From positions 36,952 to 100,951 of the forward strand of contig DASVDI010000009.1 in assembly GCA_036381175.1 (NCBI GenBank): a stretch of 64,000 nt of DNA, in the 5' to 3' direction. Positions within the stretch are counted from its first letter, which is position 1. Each line of letters starts with the position of its first letter. Of the stretch, positions 62,573 through 64,000 are shown in pieces. The translations under genes and the position numbers were made by a program. Below the pieces are notes generated by a model. That model made no database searches. It was given only the letters and a program-made list of their open reading frames with translations, and had not been told where the DNA came from. The stretch comes from JAJUFS01 sp036381175. GTDB taxonomy: Bacteria > Pseudomonadota > Gammaproteobacteria > Natronospirales > JAJUFS01.

Positions 62573-63361
62573 ATGATCATGACCCGGAAGGCGCTGGTCA
62601 TCCTGACAAGCTCGCTCTTCACCTGCACAGCATACGCGGATTCCATCTGGGGTGAATTCAACGCCGTGGATGCCGACAGCGTGCCGCTGACCGGTGAGCC
62701 CACGGACAAATTCGCCGGCCGCATCCAGTTCGGTTACCTCGCCGCGACGGGCAACTCGGAAACGACCAACATCAACAGCAAGGTGCTGCTCGGCTGGGAC
62801 AAGGAAAAGTGGCGTCATGCGGTCATCGCATCCGGCATCTACTCTGAAGACGACGAGTCCACCATCGCGGAGCGCTACCGGCTGGGCTACAAGGCGGATC
62901 GCAAGCTGGGTGAGCAGAATTATCTTTTTGCCACGGTGAACTGGGAGCAGGACCGGTTCAGTGGTTACGAAAGCCGGACGACCGAGGCGATCGGTTACGG
63001 CCGGCGCGTCCTGGAATCGGACGAACACACACTGGATCTTGAAATCGGTATCGGTGCTCGCCAGACCGAACTGATTTCCACCGGATTGCTGCTGCCCAAC
63101 ATGGAAACGGACGAAACCATCGGCCGTCTCGCTGGCGACTATTTATGGAAATTCGGCGAACATTCCGACTTTTCGCAGCGTGTTGTTGTTGAATCGGGTG
63201 ATTTGAATACCTATGTCGAATCCGTCAGCGCCGTGACCTCGCAGTTGCTGGGCGAGCTTGATCTGGTCGTGAGCTATACCATCCAGCGCAATAGTGACGT
63301 TCCCTTGGGCGTGGAAGGCACCGATACCTACACGACCGTCAGCGTTCAATACAATTTCTGA
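62573..63361 (+). CDS. DUF481 outer-membrane protein (YdiY-like)
   Basis: 262 residues: signal peptide to about TAYADS, then a beta-rich protein with FGYLAATGNSETTNINSK, the DUF481 start, and a terminal VSVQYNF typical of outer-membrane barrels. Role unknown. GAGGAAG is 7 bases before ATG 62573; a TATAAT (62504-62509) lies about 64 bases upstream. Confidence 0.88.
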   Translation: MIMTRKALVILTSSLFTCTAYADSIWGEFNAVDADSVPLTGEPTDKFAGRIQFGYLAATGNSETTNINSKVLLGWDKEKWRHAVIASGIYSEDDESTIAERYRLGYKADRKLGEQNYLFATVNWEQDRFSGYESRTTEAIGYGRRVLESDEHTLDLEIGIGARQTELISTGLLLPNMETDETIGRLAGDYLWKFGEHSDFSQRVVVESGDLNTYVESVSAVTSQLLGELDLVVSYTIQRNSDVPLGVEGTDTYTTVSVQYNF

Positions 63362-63370
63362 TCCGGTTCG

Positions 63371-63685
63371 ATGAGCTATTACACGCGTCATATCTTTTTC
63401 TGCACAAACATTCGCCCGGAAGGCGCGGACCGTCCCAGCTGCGGACGTTGCGGCAGCGAGGCGCTCCGGAATTTTGCCAAGCAGCGGGTGAAGGAACTGG
63501 GGCTTTCCGGCCGGGCCGGTGTCAGGGTCAACACATCGGGCTGCCTGGATCGCTGCGAAGAAGGGCCGGTGGCCGTGGTTTACCCGGAAGCCACCTGGTA
63601 CACGTACGTGGATGAAGAGGATGTCGAGGAAATCGTGACCTCGCACCTGCGCGACGGCGTCGCCGTCGAGCGCCTGAAAATCTGA
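63371..63685 (+). CDS. Thioredoxin-like [2Fe-2S] ferredoxin domain protein
   Basis: 104 residues of the 2Fe-2S ferredoxin-like fold: Cys in IFFCTNIRPEGADRPSCGRC and CLDRCEEGPVAVVYPE, the typical four-Cys pattern (plus one extra). Small redox protein; partner unknown. It is followed by rplM after 183 bases, which hold a weak CCCG/CGGG hairpin (63717-63730) but no clear terminator. Confidence 0.88.
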   Translation: MSYYTRHIFFCTNIRPEGADRPSCGRCGSEALRNFAKQRVKELGLSGRAGVRVNTSGCLDRCEEGPVAVVYPEATWYTYVDEEDVEEIVTSHLRDGVAVERLKI

Positions 63686-63775
63686 TTTCCCAAGTTATTG
63701 TTCATGAAGCATTTTTCCCGCTTGACGGGAATTCGCGCCGGGGCCGGTTCCGTGTAGCGGAAACCGCGGAAGCTG

Positions 63776-63804
63776 TTGAAAATGCGGAATTTGTCGCGTA
63801 ATAT
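63776..63804 (+). promoter_or_regulatory. Promoter of rplM
   Basis: TTGAAA (63776-63781), a 17-base spacer and TAATAT (63799-63804): close to the sigma-70 consensus. Transcription would begin near 63812, giving about 57 bases of leader. Confidence 0.8.
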
Positions 63805-63850
63805 TGCGCGCCTTTCGCCCCCGGGACGTTTCGGTGGCCTCGTTACCTGG

Positions 63851-63870
63851 ATTTGGAGTCCGATCCAAAT
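63851..63870 (+). promoter_or_regulatory. Hairpin covering the rplM ribosome binding site
   Basis: ATTTGGA (63851-63857), loop GTCCGA, TCCAAAT (63864-63870). The left arm contains the Shine-Dalgarno GGA; the right arm reaches into the ATG start. Ribosomal protein L13 is known to repress its own operon in E. coli; this hairpin is a good candidate for the site (inference). Confidence 0.6.
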
Positions 63871-64000
63871 GAATACCTTTTCTGCAAAGCCGGAAACTGT
63901 GAAGCGCGACTGGTTTGTCGTCGACGCCGACGGCAAGACCCTGGGCCGCCTGGCTTCCGAAATCGCCAAGCGCCTGCGCGGCAAGCACAAGCCGGAATAC
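63869..64000 (+). CDS. rplM: 50S ribosomal protein L13 (partial, continues past the window)
   Basis: First 44 codons: MNTFSAKPETVKRDWFVVDA and then the conserved TLGRLASEIAKRLRGKHKPE. The rest, and probably rpsI, lie beyond the right edge. ATG 63869 with GGAG at 63855-63858. The start reads with the family except for a short N-terminal variation. Confidence 0.97.
   Translation, partial: MNTFSAKPETVKRDWFVVDADGKTLGRLASEIAKRLRGKHKPEY

Noticed and set aside
1..64000. CRISPR arrays, tRNA or rRNA genes, insertion sequences
   Set aside because: No regularly spaced repeats, no cloverleaf with conserved T-loop, and no transposase-like protein were seen in any frame.

Overview
The window is chromosomal DNA from a gammaproteobacterium. 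It carries LPS and lipoprotein machinery (lnt, lptE, yhdP), the miaB-ybeZ-ybeY-corC-lnt ... leuS-lptE-holA-nadD-rsfS-rlmH block, coq7, and a Crp/Clp-like regulator between trpC and speD. That last arrangement recalls Xanthomonas, so Lysobacterales (Xanthomonadales) or a nearby lineage is the best guess (inference, no search run). Coding density is very high, there are many ATGA or TGATG overlaps, and no intergenic gap exceeds about 300 bases. I see no tRNA, rRNA, CRISPR array, insertion sequence or phage gene.

Region 1 (1-15.75 kb) is a surface-polysaccharide cluster on the + strand. It holds nucleotide-sugar enzymes (gmd, ugd, a WbpM/CapD-like dehydratase), one family-2 and three GT4-type glycosyltransferases, a methyltransferase, a flippase-like membrane protein, a WecA/WbpL-like initiating transferase and an atypical SDR. 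It also holds an LTA-synthase-like phosphoglycerol transferase coupled to a 670-residue membrane protein. That pair looks like a split LtaS whose membrane and catalytic parts are on separate, reordered polypeptides. The WbpM-like gene has a one-base frameshift between its catalytic Met and Lys. Much of this region looks less GC-rich than the rest, as is common for exchangeable glycan clusters.

Region 2 (15.8-37.2 kb) is housekeeping: miaB, ybeZ, ybeY, corC, lnt, an O-antigen-ligase-like gene, leuS, lptE, holA, nadD, rsfS, rlmH, maf, rng, yhdP, a small secreted protein, a nitrilase-family amidase and tldD. tldD is paired with pmbA (39.2 kb) across the convergent purEK operon.

Region 3 (37.3-53.9 kb) is mixed. 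It has purEK, pmbA, a secreted isoaspartyl-peptidase-like Ntn hydrolase, and a class-V aminotransferase interrupted by an in-frame TGA. A minus-strand group srkA / GNAT-C39 peptidase / RimK-like ATP-grasp ligase / YihY follows. Then come a cobalamin-binding-like protein, purC, a His-rich secreted protein next to a His-rich outer-membrane-type protein, djlA, a higBA toxin-antitoxin pair and a small orphan protein.

Region 4 (54-64 kb) has rpe, a trp operon trpE-trpG-trpD-trpC preceded by a 16-codon leader peptide ending Trp-Arg-Trp, a Crp/Clp regulator, speD, coq7, a GlcF-like Fe-S protein, a DUF481 outer-membrane protein, a thioredoxin-like ferredoxin, and the start of rplM. The rplM gene has a good promoter and a hairpin that buries its ribosome binding site.

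Palindromic intergenic elements of several families (GTAGGAGCGC-type, TAGGGCGGATTA-type, CCCGGAT-type, GTGGGAGCGG-type) sit between genes from 28 to 49 kb. Positions of promoters are eye calls, mostly on the -10 box alone.
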